The position numbers were made by a program, and so were the translations under genes. A stretch of 9,950 bases of DNA from an uncultured Alphaproteobacteria bacterium (lineage in GTDB: Bacteria; Pseudomonadota; Alphaproteobacteria; Sphingomonadales; Sphingomonadaceae). Where the stretch lies: assembly GCA_903939555.1 (NCBI GenBank), contig CAJAHV010000128.1:1-9950 (forward strand). Reading direction: 5' to 3'. The notes below the pieces were generated by a model. It did no database searches and was not told the origin of the DNA. It was given only the letters and a program-made list of their open reading frames with translations. Positions 1 to 5,629 of the stretch are shown one piece after another (positions within the stretch are counted from its first letter, which is position 1; every line of letters begins with the position of its first letter).

Positions 1-761
1 CAGGCTTGGCCGATGGCCGCAGCCTGCTGGTCACCGGCACAGCCCGTGATCGGCGTTTCACCACCGAACAATGCCGTGGTGGCAAGCGGCCCGGCGCTAT
101 CGACGATAGTCGGCAGAATGTCGCTCGGAACGTTGAACAGCGCCAGCAGGCCAGCGTCCCATTCGCAGCTTTCAATATCCATCAACAAGGTGCGCGATGC
201 GTTGGTGGCATCGCTGACATGGCAGGCGCCGTCCGATAATTTCCAGATGAGCCAGCTTTCGACCGTGCCGGCAAGCAGCCGGCCCTCGGCGTCGGCCTGC
301 GCCACGGCCGGCCAGTTATCGAGCGCCCAGCGAATCTTGGTGCCCGAAAAATACGGGTCCAGCAGTAGACCAGTGCGGGCCTGCACGGCGGGTTCATGGC
401 CCTGCGCCTTCAGCGCGGCGCAGATATCGACCGTGCGCCGATCCTGCCACACAATTGCCGGGGCGAGCGGTTCGCCACTCGCCTTGTCCCAAAACACCAT
501 GGTCTCGCGCTGATTGGTGATACCAATGGTCGCAATGCGCGGTATGCCGACGCTGCCGGCGACTTCGATCAGGCAATCGCGGCTCATCCGCCATATCTCG
601 GCAGCGTCATGTTCGACCCAGCCAGGTTGCGGATAATGCTGGCAAAGCGGCCGCCCGGCACTGGCAACGATCTCGCCACCAATGGTGAAGGCGATTGCCC
701 GCGTCGAGGTCGTGCCAGCATCGAGCACGAGAATGAGATCACCGGATACTTTGGTCGTCAT
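1..761 (-). CDS. glpK: Glycerol kinase, N-terminal half (3' part beyond left edge)
   Basis: Phosphorylates glycerol to sn-glycerol 3-phosphate with ATP in the cytoplasm (FGGY kinase family). The 253 visible residues, about half of the usual ~500, carry the family landmarks in order: phosphate-1 motif LDAGTTSTR near residue 12, TNQRET (the Arg-Glu that bind glycerol), WQDRR, LDPYFSGTKI (the glycerol-binding Tyr), SDATNASRT, and AGDQQAAAIGQ with the catalytic Asp. The phosphate motif reads DAGTT instead of the usual DQGTT. By alignment from memory with the E. coli enzyme, the fructose-1,6-bisphosphate-contacting Arg 9 residues before the catalytic Asp is Glu here. The ATG at 761 fits the family N-terminus and has an AGGGAAGG purine run just upstream. 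It is divergent from glpD, whose product consumes the glycerol 3-phosphate. The C-terminal half lies outside the window. Confidence 0.95.
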   Translation of the reverse strand, partial: MTTKVSGDLILVLDAGTTSTRAIAFTIGGEIVASAGRPLCQHYPQPGWVEHDAAEIWRMSRDCLIEVAGSVGIPRIATIGITNQRETMVFWDKASGEPLAPAIVWQDRRTVDICAALKAQGHEPAVQARTGLLLDPYFSGTKIRWALDNWPAVAQADAEGRLLAGTVESWLIWKLSDGACHVSDATNASRTLLMDIESCEWDAGLLALFNVPSDILPTIVDSAGPLATTALFGGETPITGCAGDQQAAAIGQA

Positions 762-805
762 GCCGCCTTCCCTAAACGGCTTGCCGCGACTAGTTAAGCC
801 CGCGC
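762..805. promoter_or_regulatory. 44-bp divergent glpK/glpD intergenic region
   Basis: This is the only non-coding DNA between the glpK and glpD start codons, so control signals for at least one gene must lie here or inside the opposing coding region. On the minus strand a purine-rich AGGGAAGG serves glpK. On the plus strand no good Shine-Dalgarno precedes glpD; TAGTTA (791-796) lies 9 nt before its ATG, which would suit a leaderless or very short-leader transcript. A CGGC-TT-GCCG near-palindrome sits at 777-786. No convincing -35/-10 pair was found for either direction, so the regulatory assignment is positional. Confidence 0.4.
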
Positions 806-2338
806 ATGCTGGAAGCTGATCTTCTTTCCCGAATCCATGACGTCGCCATCATCGGTGGCGGCATCAATGGTGCTGGCATCGCGCGCGATGCCAGCGGCCG
901 CGGGCTTTCGGTGGCGCTGATCGAAGCCAATGACCTTGGGGGTGCGACATCAAGTGCGTCGACCAAGCTGATCCATGGCGGTCTGCGCTACCTTGAATTC
1001 TACGCCTTCGGGCTGGTTCGCAAGGCCCTTGCCGAGCGGGAAGTGCTGCTCGACATCGCGCCGCATATCAGTTGGCCGCAAAGCTTTGTGCTGCCGCATT
1101 CGCCCGGCGACCGGCCGGAATGGATGTTGCGCGCCGGATTGTTCCTTTACGACAATCTCGCCCGCCGCAAGATTGTGCCGGGGTCGACACGCATCGACCT
1201 GCGGCAGGACAGGGCGGGACGAGCGCTTTCGCCCAGCTTCAGCCGCGCCTTTCGCTATTGGGATGGCTGGGTCGATGACGCCCGGCTGGTCATCGCCAAT
1301 CTGCAGGACGCGCGCGACAAAGGGGCACTGATCCTGCCACGTACCCGCGTCGTGCGCGCCGAATTCGATGGCGACCTCTGGACGCTGAGCTTGGGCGATG
1401 GCAGCCACCTCAAGGCGCGGCGCATCGTCAACGCCGCCGGGCCCTGGGCATCCGAGGTGGCGCGCAGCGTTATGGACCGCAACGATGCTCCGGCACTGCG
1501 GCTGGTTCAGGGTTCACATATCATCACCAGACGCGTCCATCTCGGTCGCGATGCATTCATGCTCCAGCAGCCCGATGGCCGCATCATTTTCGTCATCCCC
1601 TACGAGCGCGACTATTCGCTTATCGGCACCACCGAACGCGACATCGCCACCCCCGAAGCCGCCGCGATCACGGCGGAGGAGAGTGACTATCTGCTCGCCG
1701 CTGCCAATCGCTACCTTTCGCGTCCGCTGACCCGCGCCGACATCGTCCACAGCTTTGCCGGGGTGCGGCCGCTTATTCTCGAACAGGGCAAGGGCGACCG
1801 CGAAACGACGCGCGATTATCGGCTGGTCGACCATGAGGGGGTACCGGCGATGACCGTCGTTGGCGGCAAGATAACCACGTATCGCGTGCTCGCCGAAGAT
1901 GTGCTGAAGCGCATAGCGCCGAAATCGAAACCTTGGACCGCCGGCACACCCCTGCCCGGTGGCGCTGTCGAGAAGCTGCGCGGCGAGACAGGTCAACAAG
2001 CCTTCAAACGCTGGCTCGACAATCTGGTCGCCGAACAGGAAAATTATGATCCAAAGCTGGTTCGCCGGCTAGCGTTGATCCTTGGCACTGCCGCCGAACC
2101 GTTGCTGACTACTGGTCTTGGCATGAACGTAGGGGGTCTGTTCGAAGCCGAGCTCGATCATTATGTTCGCAACGAATGGGCGACATGCGCCGATGACGTG
2201 CTGTGGCGGCGAACCAAGATGGGTCTGCACATCGATAACGCCGGCAAGGCCGAAGTGGCGCGCTGGTTCGGCGAAGTCCCCGGACCGGCCGAACCCGAAC
2301 TGCCATTTACCCACCGCTTCGCCACACCGGGCGGCTGA
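806..2338 (+). CDS. glpD: FAD-dependent glycerol-3-phosphate dehydrogenase
   Basis: Aerobic, membrane-associated flavoenzyme that oxidises sn-glycerol 3-phosphate to dihydroxyacetone phosphate and passes electrons to quinone. The 510 residues match the usual ~500-aa length. The first FAD signature, GGGINGAGIARDASGRG, starts at residue 17; ATSSASTKLIHGGLRYLE follows near residue 48; the second family signature GGKITTYR lies at 353-360. The C-terminal domain ends with the typical EW..CADDVLWRRTKMGL block. The ATG at 806 puts the Rossmann fold about 12 residues from the N-terminus, as expected, although no strong Shine-Dalgarno precedes it. glpK is divergent on the left, and a TonB-like gene starts 4 bp after the TGA, suggesting one transcript. 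Family assignment is secure; the coupling to the next gene is inferred from spacing. Confidence 0.96.
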   Translation: MLEADLLSRIHDVAIIGGGINGAGIARDASGRGLSVALIEANDLGGATSSASTKLIHGGLRYLEFYAFGLVRKALAEREVLLDIAPHISWPQSFVLPHSPGDRPEWMLRAGLFLYDNLARRKIVPGSTRIDLRQDRAGRALSPSFSRAFRYWDGWVDDARLVIANLQDARDKGALILPRTRVVRAEFDGDLWTLSLGDGSHLKARRIVNAAGPWASEVARSVMDRNDAPALRLVQGSHIITRRVHLGRDAFMLQQPDGRIIFVIPYERDYSLIGTTERDIATPEAAAITAEESDYLLAAANRYLSRPLTRADIVHSFAGVRPLILEQGKGDRETTRDYRLVDHEGVPAMTVVGGKITTYRVLAEDVLKRIAPKSKPWTAGTPLPGGAVEKLRGETGQQAFKRWLDNLVAEQENYDPKLVRRLALILGTAAEPLLTTGLGMNVGGLFEAELDHYVRNEWATCADDVLWRRTKMGLHIDNAGKAEVARWFGEVPGPAEPELPFTHRFATPGG

Positions 2339-2342
2339 CGCG

Positions 2343-3122
2343 ATGCGGCCCGAACCGGGCCTCGCCGGCGAACGCTGGCGCCCGCAACCCGCCGGCGATT
2401 TGGCATCGCTGCCGGTATCACGGCGGCTGGCGGCGCTGGCGATCGTCATTTTCATCCATGCCCTGCTGGTCCTGATGCTCATCACGCTGGCGCCTGATTT
2501 CGCCAAGATGGCGGCATCGCCCAAAAGCTTTGAAGCCTTTTCGATCAACGAACCGGCCCCCAAGACGGCCGAAAAAATGAAACAGGCTGCCAAGGCTGCA
2601 CCGAAGTCGTCGGTGCCGGTTGCCAAGTCGCCTCCCGTCGACGTCACCGACACGGTCGAAACCCGCCCGTTCAGCGTACATCTGTTCGACGCAATCGACA
2701 TCACCAAGCTGCCCAATCGCCGCGACGAGTTGAAGCAGGCCGATGCCAGCGTCAACGAAGGTGCGGGTCGGGCCGGTGACAGCGTTGCAGTTTCCGGCCC
2801 CGGCGGCGGCCCGGGGGGCCAGACACTCTATCAGGCCGAATGGCAGCGCGAACCAACCAATGCCGAACTGAATTACTATCTGCCGCGCGGAGCGCCGCGC
2901 AACAGTTGGGCGGTCATCGCCTGCCGTACTGTCGAACGCTTTCGCGTCGATGATTGCGTCGCCATCGGCGAAGGTCCGGCAGGATCAGGGATGGGCGAAG
3001 CTATCCGCGAAGCCGCCTGGCAGTTCCGCGTGCTGCCCCCGCGCATCAACGGCCGGCCTCAGATCGGCAGTTGGGTGCGCATCCGCATCAGCTTCACCGA
3101 ACAGCCCGAAACGACGCCCTGA
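2343..3122 (+). CDS. TonB-like single-span periplasmic protein
   Basis: A 259-aa protein built like a TonB energy transducer: a short cytoplasmic N-terminus; one membrane segment at about 29-50 preceded by Arg-Arg, with a His at residue 39 in an I-H-A context like the essential transmembrane His of TonB; a Lys/Pro/Ala-rich linker (about 70-110) with a Gly-rich patch PGGGPGG near 155; and a small C-terminal domain (about 185-252) ending in AWQFRVLPPRINGRPQIG..VRIRISF, which resembles the end of the TonB C-terminal fold. Cys194 and Cys205 sit on what would be neighbouring strands and could form a disulfide. The reading frame is open far upstream into glpD, but ATG 2343, 4 bp after the glpD stop, gives the sensible start. 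Whether it energises an outer-membrane receptor is unknown; no TonB-dependent receptor or ExbB/D gene is visible here. Confidence 0.75.
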   Translation: MRPEPGLAGERWRPQPAGDLASLPVSRRLAALAIVIFIHALLVLMLITLAPDFAKMAASPKSFEAFSINEPAPKTAEKMKQAAKAAPKSSVPVAKSPPVDVTDTVETRPFSVHLFDAIDITKLPNRRDELKQADASVNEGAGRAGDSVAVSGPGGGPGGQTLYQAEWQREPTNAELNYYLPRGAPRNSWAVIACRTVERFRVDDCVAIGEGPAGSGMGEAIREAAWQFRVLPPRINGRPQIGSWVRIRISFTEQPETTP

Positions 3123-3130
3123 CCGGTCAG
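3119..3130. repeat. 12-bp perfect palindrome spanning two convergent stop codons
   Basis: CTGACCGGTCAG reads the same on both strands and contains the TGA of the TonB-like gene (3120-3122) and the TGA of the minus-strand dehydratase gene (TCA at 3127-3129). Only four bases separate the two genes, so no room exists for a standard intrinsic terminator and the transcripts must run into each other. The palindrome may simply result from two TGA stops facing each other. Confidence 0.6.
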
Positions 3131-4101
3131 CCCAAGTCGGCCACCGCAAGGCACTCGGCAAAAACCGTGGCGTCGACATTACCACCCGACAGGATGACGA
3201 TGACCGTTTTACCGGCGATATCGACCCGGCCCGACAGCGCTGCGGCCAAGGCCACGGCGCCACCGGGTTCAACGACCAGTTTCAACTCGCGAAAGGCAAA
3301 AGCAACAGCGCGCGCGGCTTCTGGCTCGCTGACGGTCATCGCAGTGGCGCGATGGGCGCGCAGCGTATCGAAGGTCAGCGGCGCCATCCTGAGCGTCTGG
3401 AGCGCATCGCAGCGCGTCGGCCCGGGGTTCTCCACCGGCACGATCACCCCGCCGGCAAGACTGCGCACGACATCGTCATAGCCTTCTGGTTCGACGGCGA
3501 TGACAGGCAATTGCGACCCCGCCGCAAAACCACTGGCCAAGCCACCGCCGCCGCAACAAACAAAGGCAAGATCGGCGGTGGCACCAAGTGCCAACAAATC
3601 GGCAACGGCCTCCAGCCCGGCGGTGCCCTGCCCGGCAATGACGTGCGGATCATTGAAGGGCGGCACGACCACAGCACCGCGGCTTGCCGCGATTGCGGTG
3701 GCGATCGCATCGCGGTCTTCGGTCAGCCGATCGTAGAATATTACCTCGGCACCATGGCTGCGGGTCCGCTCGACCTTGATCACCGGCGCATCGGCCGGCA
3801 TGACGATGACAGCCGGCATGCCAAGCAGCTTTGCCGCCAACGCCACCCCCTGAGCATGGTTGCCTGATGAAAAGGCAACGACACCACCGCCACGCTGTTC
3901 GGCGGGAATCGCGGATAAGCGATTGTAGGCGCCACGGAACTTGAATGAGCCGGTGCGTTGCAGATTCTCAGGCTTGAGGTAGATCCGCGCGCCGGTTGCG
4001 GCATCAAGCGCATCCGATCGCAACAGCGGCGTATGCACCGCCACCCCGGCGATCCGCGCCGCCGCTGTCACGATATCGTTGTGCACTACAGGCGAAGTCA
4101 T
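3127..4101 (-). CDS. PLP-dependent threonine/serine dehydratase family protein
   Basis: Fold-type II PLP enzyme expected to deaminate L-threonine or L-serine to a 2-oxo acid and ammonia. The 324 residues comprise one catalytic domain: KPENLQRTGSFKFRGA with the PLP Schiff-base Lys at 54, SSGNHAQG at 78-85, the phosphate-binding glycine loop CCGGGGLASG at 182-191, and SGGN at 305-308. The C-terminal regulatory (ACT-like) domain of biosynthetic IlvA is missing, so this resembles catabolic threonine dehydratase, serine racemase or 3-hydroxyaspartate ammonia-lyase; the substrate cannot be told from sequence. The ATG at 4101 was chosen over an upstream in-frame TTG at 4158: it gives the usual N-terminus and has GGAAAGGG upstream. 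The gene is divergent from ornithine decarboxylase and convergent with the TonB-like gene. No strong promoter was found; TATAGC at 4137-4132 is a weak -10 candidate. Confidence 0.85.
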   Translation of the reverse strand: MTSPVVHNDIVTAAARIAGVAVHTPLLRSDALDAATGARIYLKPENLQRTGSFKFRGAYNRLSAIPAEQRGGGVVAFSSGNHAQGVALAAKLLGMPAVIVMPADAPVIKVERTRSHGAEVIFYDRLTEDRDAIATAIAASRGAVVVPPFNDPHVIAGQGTAGLEAVADLLALGATADLAFVCCGGGGLASGFAAGSQLPVIAVEPEGYDDVVRSLAGGVIVPVENPGPTRCDALQTLRMAPLTFDTLRAHRATAMTVSEPEAARAVAFAFRELKLVVEPGGAVALAAALSGRVDIAGKTVIVILSGGNVDATVFAECLAVADLG

Positions 4102-4176
4102 TGAAAAATGGCCCTTTCCAGTTTCAAACAGGCTATAGGCAAGCCCTTGAAAGGCCAAGCGAAAACATCATTTTTT

Positions 4177-4202
4177 CGTGTAACAAAAAACTTCTTTACA
4201 CG
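4177..4202. promoter_or_regulatory. Inverted repeat CGTGTAA-N12-TTACACG, possible operator
   Basis: Two perfect 7-bp arms (4177-4183 and 4196-4202) are separated by 12 bp of AT-rich DNA, with arm centres 19 bp apart, about two helical turns. The right arm overlaps the TTTACA -35 candidate of the ornithine decarboxylase promoter. The position, between divergent genes and over a promoter, is typical of a dimeric repressor or activator site. The cognate regulator is not identifiable from this window. Confidence 0.5.
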
Positions 4203-4223
4203 TTAGCAACTCGACCCTAAATA
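4195..4223 (+). promoter_or_regulatory. Candidate sigma-70 promoter for ornithine decarboxylase
   Basis: TTTACA (4195-4200, five of six bases of the -35 consensus) and TAAATA (4218-4223, a weak -10) are separated by 17 bp. A start site near 4230 would place the first transcribed bases right at the structured leader (4232-4309). The AT-rich surroundings stand out against the GC-rich flanks. Predicted by eye only. Confidence 0.5.
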
Positions 4224-4231
4224 CGCCCTCC

Positions 4232-4309
4232 GCTGCCCCATGGGACTTCCACCGCAAGGCAGCTTTGGTGCCGGCCTTCTCCGGCAACTTTGCTCGCCCT
4301 GGAGGTCCC
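4232..4309 (+). promoter_or_regulatory. speF-type structured leader RNA of ornithine decarboxylase
   Basis: The leader folds into one long three-part hairpin. Outer stem: 4242-4251 with 4300-4309, ten consecutive pairs including one U-G, whose 3' strand contains the GGAGG Shine-Dalgarno. Middle stem: 4254-4259 (GCAAGG) with 4288-4293 (CUUUGC). Inner stem: 4269-4274 (UGCCGG) with 4281-4286 (CCGGCA), loop of 6 nt. An alternative six-pair helix joins 4232-4237 (GCUGCC) to 4258-4263 (GGCAGC), which would break the middle stem. A cis-regulatory RNA named speF is known upstream of ornithine decarboxylase genes in alphaproteobacteria; the position and architecture agree, but no covariance search was possible. 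No U-tract follows, so control would act on translation start, presumably in response to polyamines (inference). Confidence 0.75.
4301..4305 (+). promoter_or_regulatory. Shine-Dalgarno GGAGG that fixes the TTG start
   Basis: A full GGAGG lies 9 nt before an in-frame TTG at 4315. It is the only strong ribosome site near the gene and is paired in the outer stem of the leader RNA, so access to it is likely the regulated step. The in-frame ATG at 4240 lies in the 5' flank of that same hairpin and has no ribosome site. Confidence 0.7.
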
Positions 4310-4314
4310 TTGAA

Positions 4315-5511
4315 TTGCACGAAAACCATAACGCGCTGGGGGTAGCGCTCGGCCACAAGCCGACACAACCCGTCACACTGGTTCGCCCGCACGCCGCGCA
4401 TCGTGCCGCCCGTTATTTCCTCGAGAAATTTCCAGGCACATCGATGTACGCGGTCAAGGCCAATCCTTCACCCGACCTGATTCGGTCGTTGTGGGATGGC
4501 GGAATCACGCATTTCGATGTCGCTTCGATTGCCGAGGTGCGTCTGGTGCGTGGCCTGCTGCCCAAGGCGACCCTGTGCTTCATGCACCCGATCAAGGGCG
4601 AAGAAGCCATTGCCGAAGCTTATCATGTCCATGACGTGCGCACCTTCAGCCTCGATTCGCTGACTGAACTGGCGAAGATCGTTGCGGCAACCCGCAGAGA
4701 CGGTGTCGATGCCACCGATCTGACGCTGTGCGTCCGGTTGCGGGTGTCCTCGTCGCATTCGATGCTCAGCCTGGCGTCCAAGTTCGGTGTTGCGGCCGAT
4801 GATGCCGCACCGTTGCTGATGGCCACCCGCCAGGTCGCCGATGCTCTCGGCATCTGCTTCCATGTCGGCAGTCAGGCGATGAGCCCGCAGGCTTATGCCG
4901 AAGCGCTGGCGCAGGTTCGCGTCGCCATCGTCGGTGCTGGCGTCACCGTCGATGTCGTCGATGTCGGCGGCGGCTTCCCGTCGGTCTATCCCGGCATGGA
5001 ACCTGGTGCACTCGATGCCTATTTCGATGTGATCAGCCGCGCCTATGAATCGCTGCCCGTCAGCTATTCCGCCGAACTGTGGTGTGAGCCCGGCCGGGCG
5101 CTGTCGGCGGAATATGCCAGTGTGCTGGTCCGTGTCGAAGCCCGCAAGGACGACGTGCTCTACATCAACGATGGTGCCTATGGTGCCCTGTTCGATGCCG
5201 CCCATATCGACTGGCGTTTCCCCGTCGCTTTGGTGCGCGAAACCGAATCGCGCGCGAAGCCGGTGGGATTTAGCTTCTATGGCCCGACCTGTGACGACAT
5301 GGACTTCATGCGCGGACCGTTCGAACTTCCGGCCGATATTCAAGCCGGCGACTATATCGAAATCGGCATGCTCGGTGCCTATGGTTCGGCGATGCGTACC
5401 GGTTTCAACGGCTTTACCGCCGGCGCCACCGTCATCGCCCGTGATGAACCGATGGATACGGTCTATGGTGTCACGGAAACGTCGCCGTCGCGCGTTATCA
5501 GTATTCGCTAA
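4315..5511 (+). CDS. Ornithine decarboxylase (fold-type III PLP enzyme)
   Basis: Decarboxylates L-ornithine to putrescine, the entry step to polyamines. From the TTG at 4315 it is 398 aa, normal for the alphaproteobacterial enzymes. Order of motifs: VRPHAAHRAARYF near 23-35, PLP Lys48 in MYAVKANP, HVGSQ, the glycine-rich VDVGGGFPSVYPG, the PLP-phosphate EPGRALSAE, YINDGAYGALFD, and YGPTCDDMDFM carrying the Cys-Asp pair that forms the second half of the active site across the dimer in this family. The C-terminal FNGF is also typical. An in-frame ATG at 4240 would add 25 residues encoded by the leader hairpin and is rejected. Lysine or dual lysine/ornithine activity cannot be excluded. It precedes a deoxyhypusine-synthase-like gene that probably uses its product. 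Confidence 0.88.
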   Translation: MHENHNALGVALGHKPTQPVTLVRPHAAHRAARYFLEKFPGTSMYAVKANPSPDLIRSLWDGGITHFDVASIAEVRLVRGLLPKATLCFMHPIKGEEAIAEAYHVHDVRTFSLDSLTELAKIVAATRRDGVDATDLTLCVRLRVSSSHSMLSLASKFGVAADDAAPLLMATRQVADALGICFHVGSQAMSPQAYAEALAQVRVAIVGAGVTVDVVDVGGGFPSVYPGMEPGALDAYFDVISRAYESLPVSYSAELWCEPGRALSAEYASVLVRVEARKDDVLYINDGAYGALFDAAHIDWRFPVALVRETESRAKPVGFSFYGPTCDDMDFMRGPFELPADIQAGDYIEIGMLGAYGSAMRTGFNGFTAGATVIARDEPMDTVYGVTETSPSRVISIR

Positions 5512-5514
5512 CCC

Positions 5515-5540
5515 CTGCCCTGGCCATCGCGCCGGGGCAG
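5515..5540 (+). terminator. Strong hairpin just after ornithine decarboxylase, no U-tract
   Basis: CTGCCCTGGC (5515-5524) pairs with GCCGGGGCAG (5531-5540) over ten positions with one U-G, loop of 6 nt, starting 4 nt after the stop codon. It is followed by ATTACCCCCC, not a T-run, so it is a weak candidate for an intrinsic terminator. It may instead protect the 3' end of the upstream message, cause partial termination, or belong to the structured spacer before the next gene. Confidence 0.45.
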
Positions 5541-5557
5541 ATTACCCCCCGCTCGGC

Positions 5558-5619
5558 GCCGGAATGGTCCGGCCGCGGGCGACGCTGTTGCCAGCGTCGT
5601 GCCAGTGACACGCCACTGG
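5558..5619 (+). promoter_or_regulatory. Three tandem hairpins leading to the DHS-like start
   Basis: Consecutive stems, all with 6-nt loops: 5558-5562/5569-5573 (GCCGG/CCGGC), 5580-5586/5593-5599 (CGACGCT/AGCGTCG) and 5602-5607/5614-5619 (CCAGTG/CACTGG). The last stem takes the first two bases of the GGAGG Shine-Dalgarno at 5618-5622, which sits 7 nt before the ATG. With the hairpin at 5515-5540, most of the 118-nt spacer can fold. This could be a translational control element; in GC-rich DNA short stems also arise by chance. Confidence 0.4.
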
Positions 5620-5629
5620 AGGCAGATTA

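Noticed and set aside
1514..1999. Minus-strand open frame of 161 codons inside glpD
   Set aside because: It is antisense to the conserved FAD enzyme with no own ribosome site or domain.
2950..3867. Long plus-strand open frame (305 codons) across the TonB-like 3' end and the dehydratase gene
   Set aside because: It overlaps two genes with clear family motifs and shows low-complexity, Arg/Gly/His-rich composition typical of a shadow frame.
4102..4158. A TTG at 4158 as start of the dehydratase gene
   Set aside because: It adds 19 atypical residues; ATG 4101 has a purine-rich ribosome site and the normal family N-terminus.
4132..4158. TTGGCC/TATAGC as a promoter for the dehydratase gene on the minus strand
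   Set aside because: The spacer is only 15 bp and both hexamers are poor; kept only as a weak remark.
4240..4314. An in-frame ATG at 4240 that would extend ornithine decarboxylase by 25 residues
   Set aside because: It lies at the foot of the leader hairpin, has no ribosome site, and encodes residues not typical of the family; the TTG at 4315 with GGAGG 9 nt upstream fits better.
4468..5343. Long open frame (291 codons) antisense to ornithine decarboxylase
   Set aside because: It is the complement of a clearly conserved enzyme; such antisense frames are common in GC-rich genes, and the translation has no recognisable domain.
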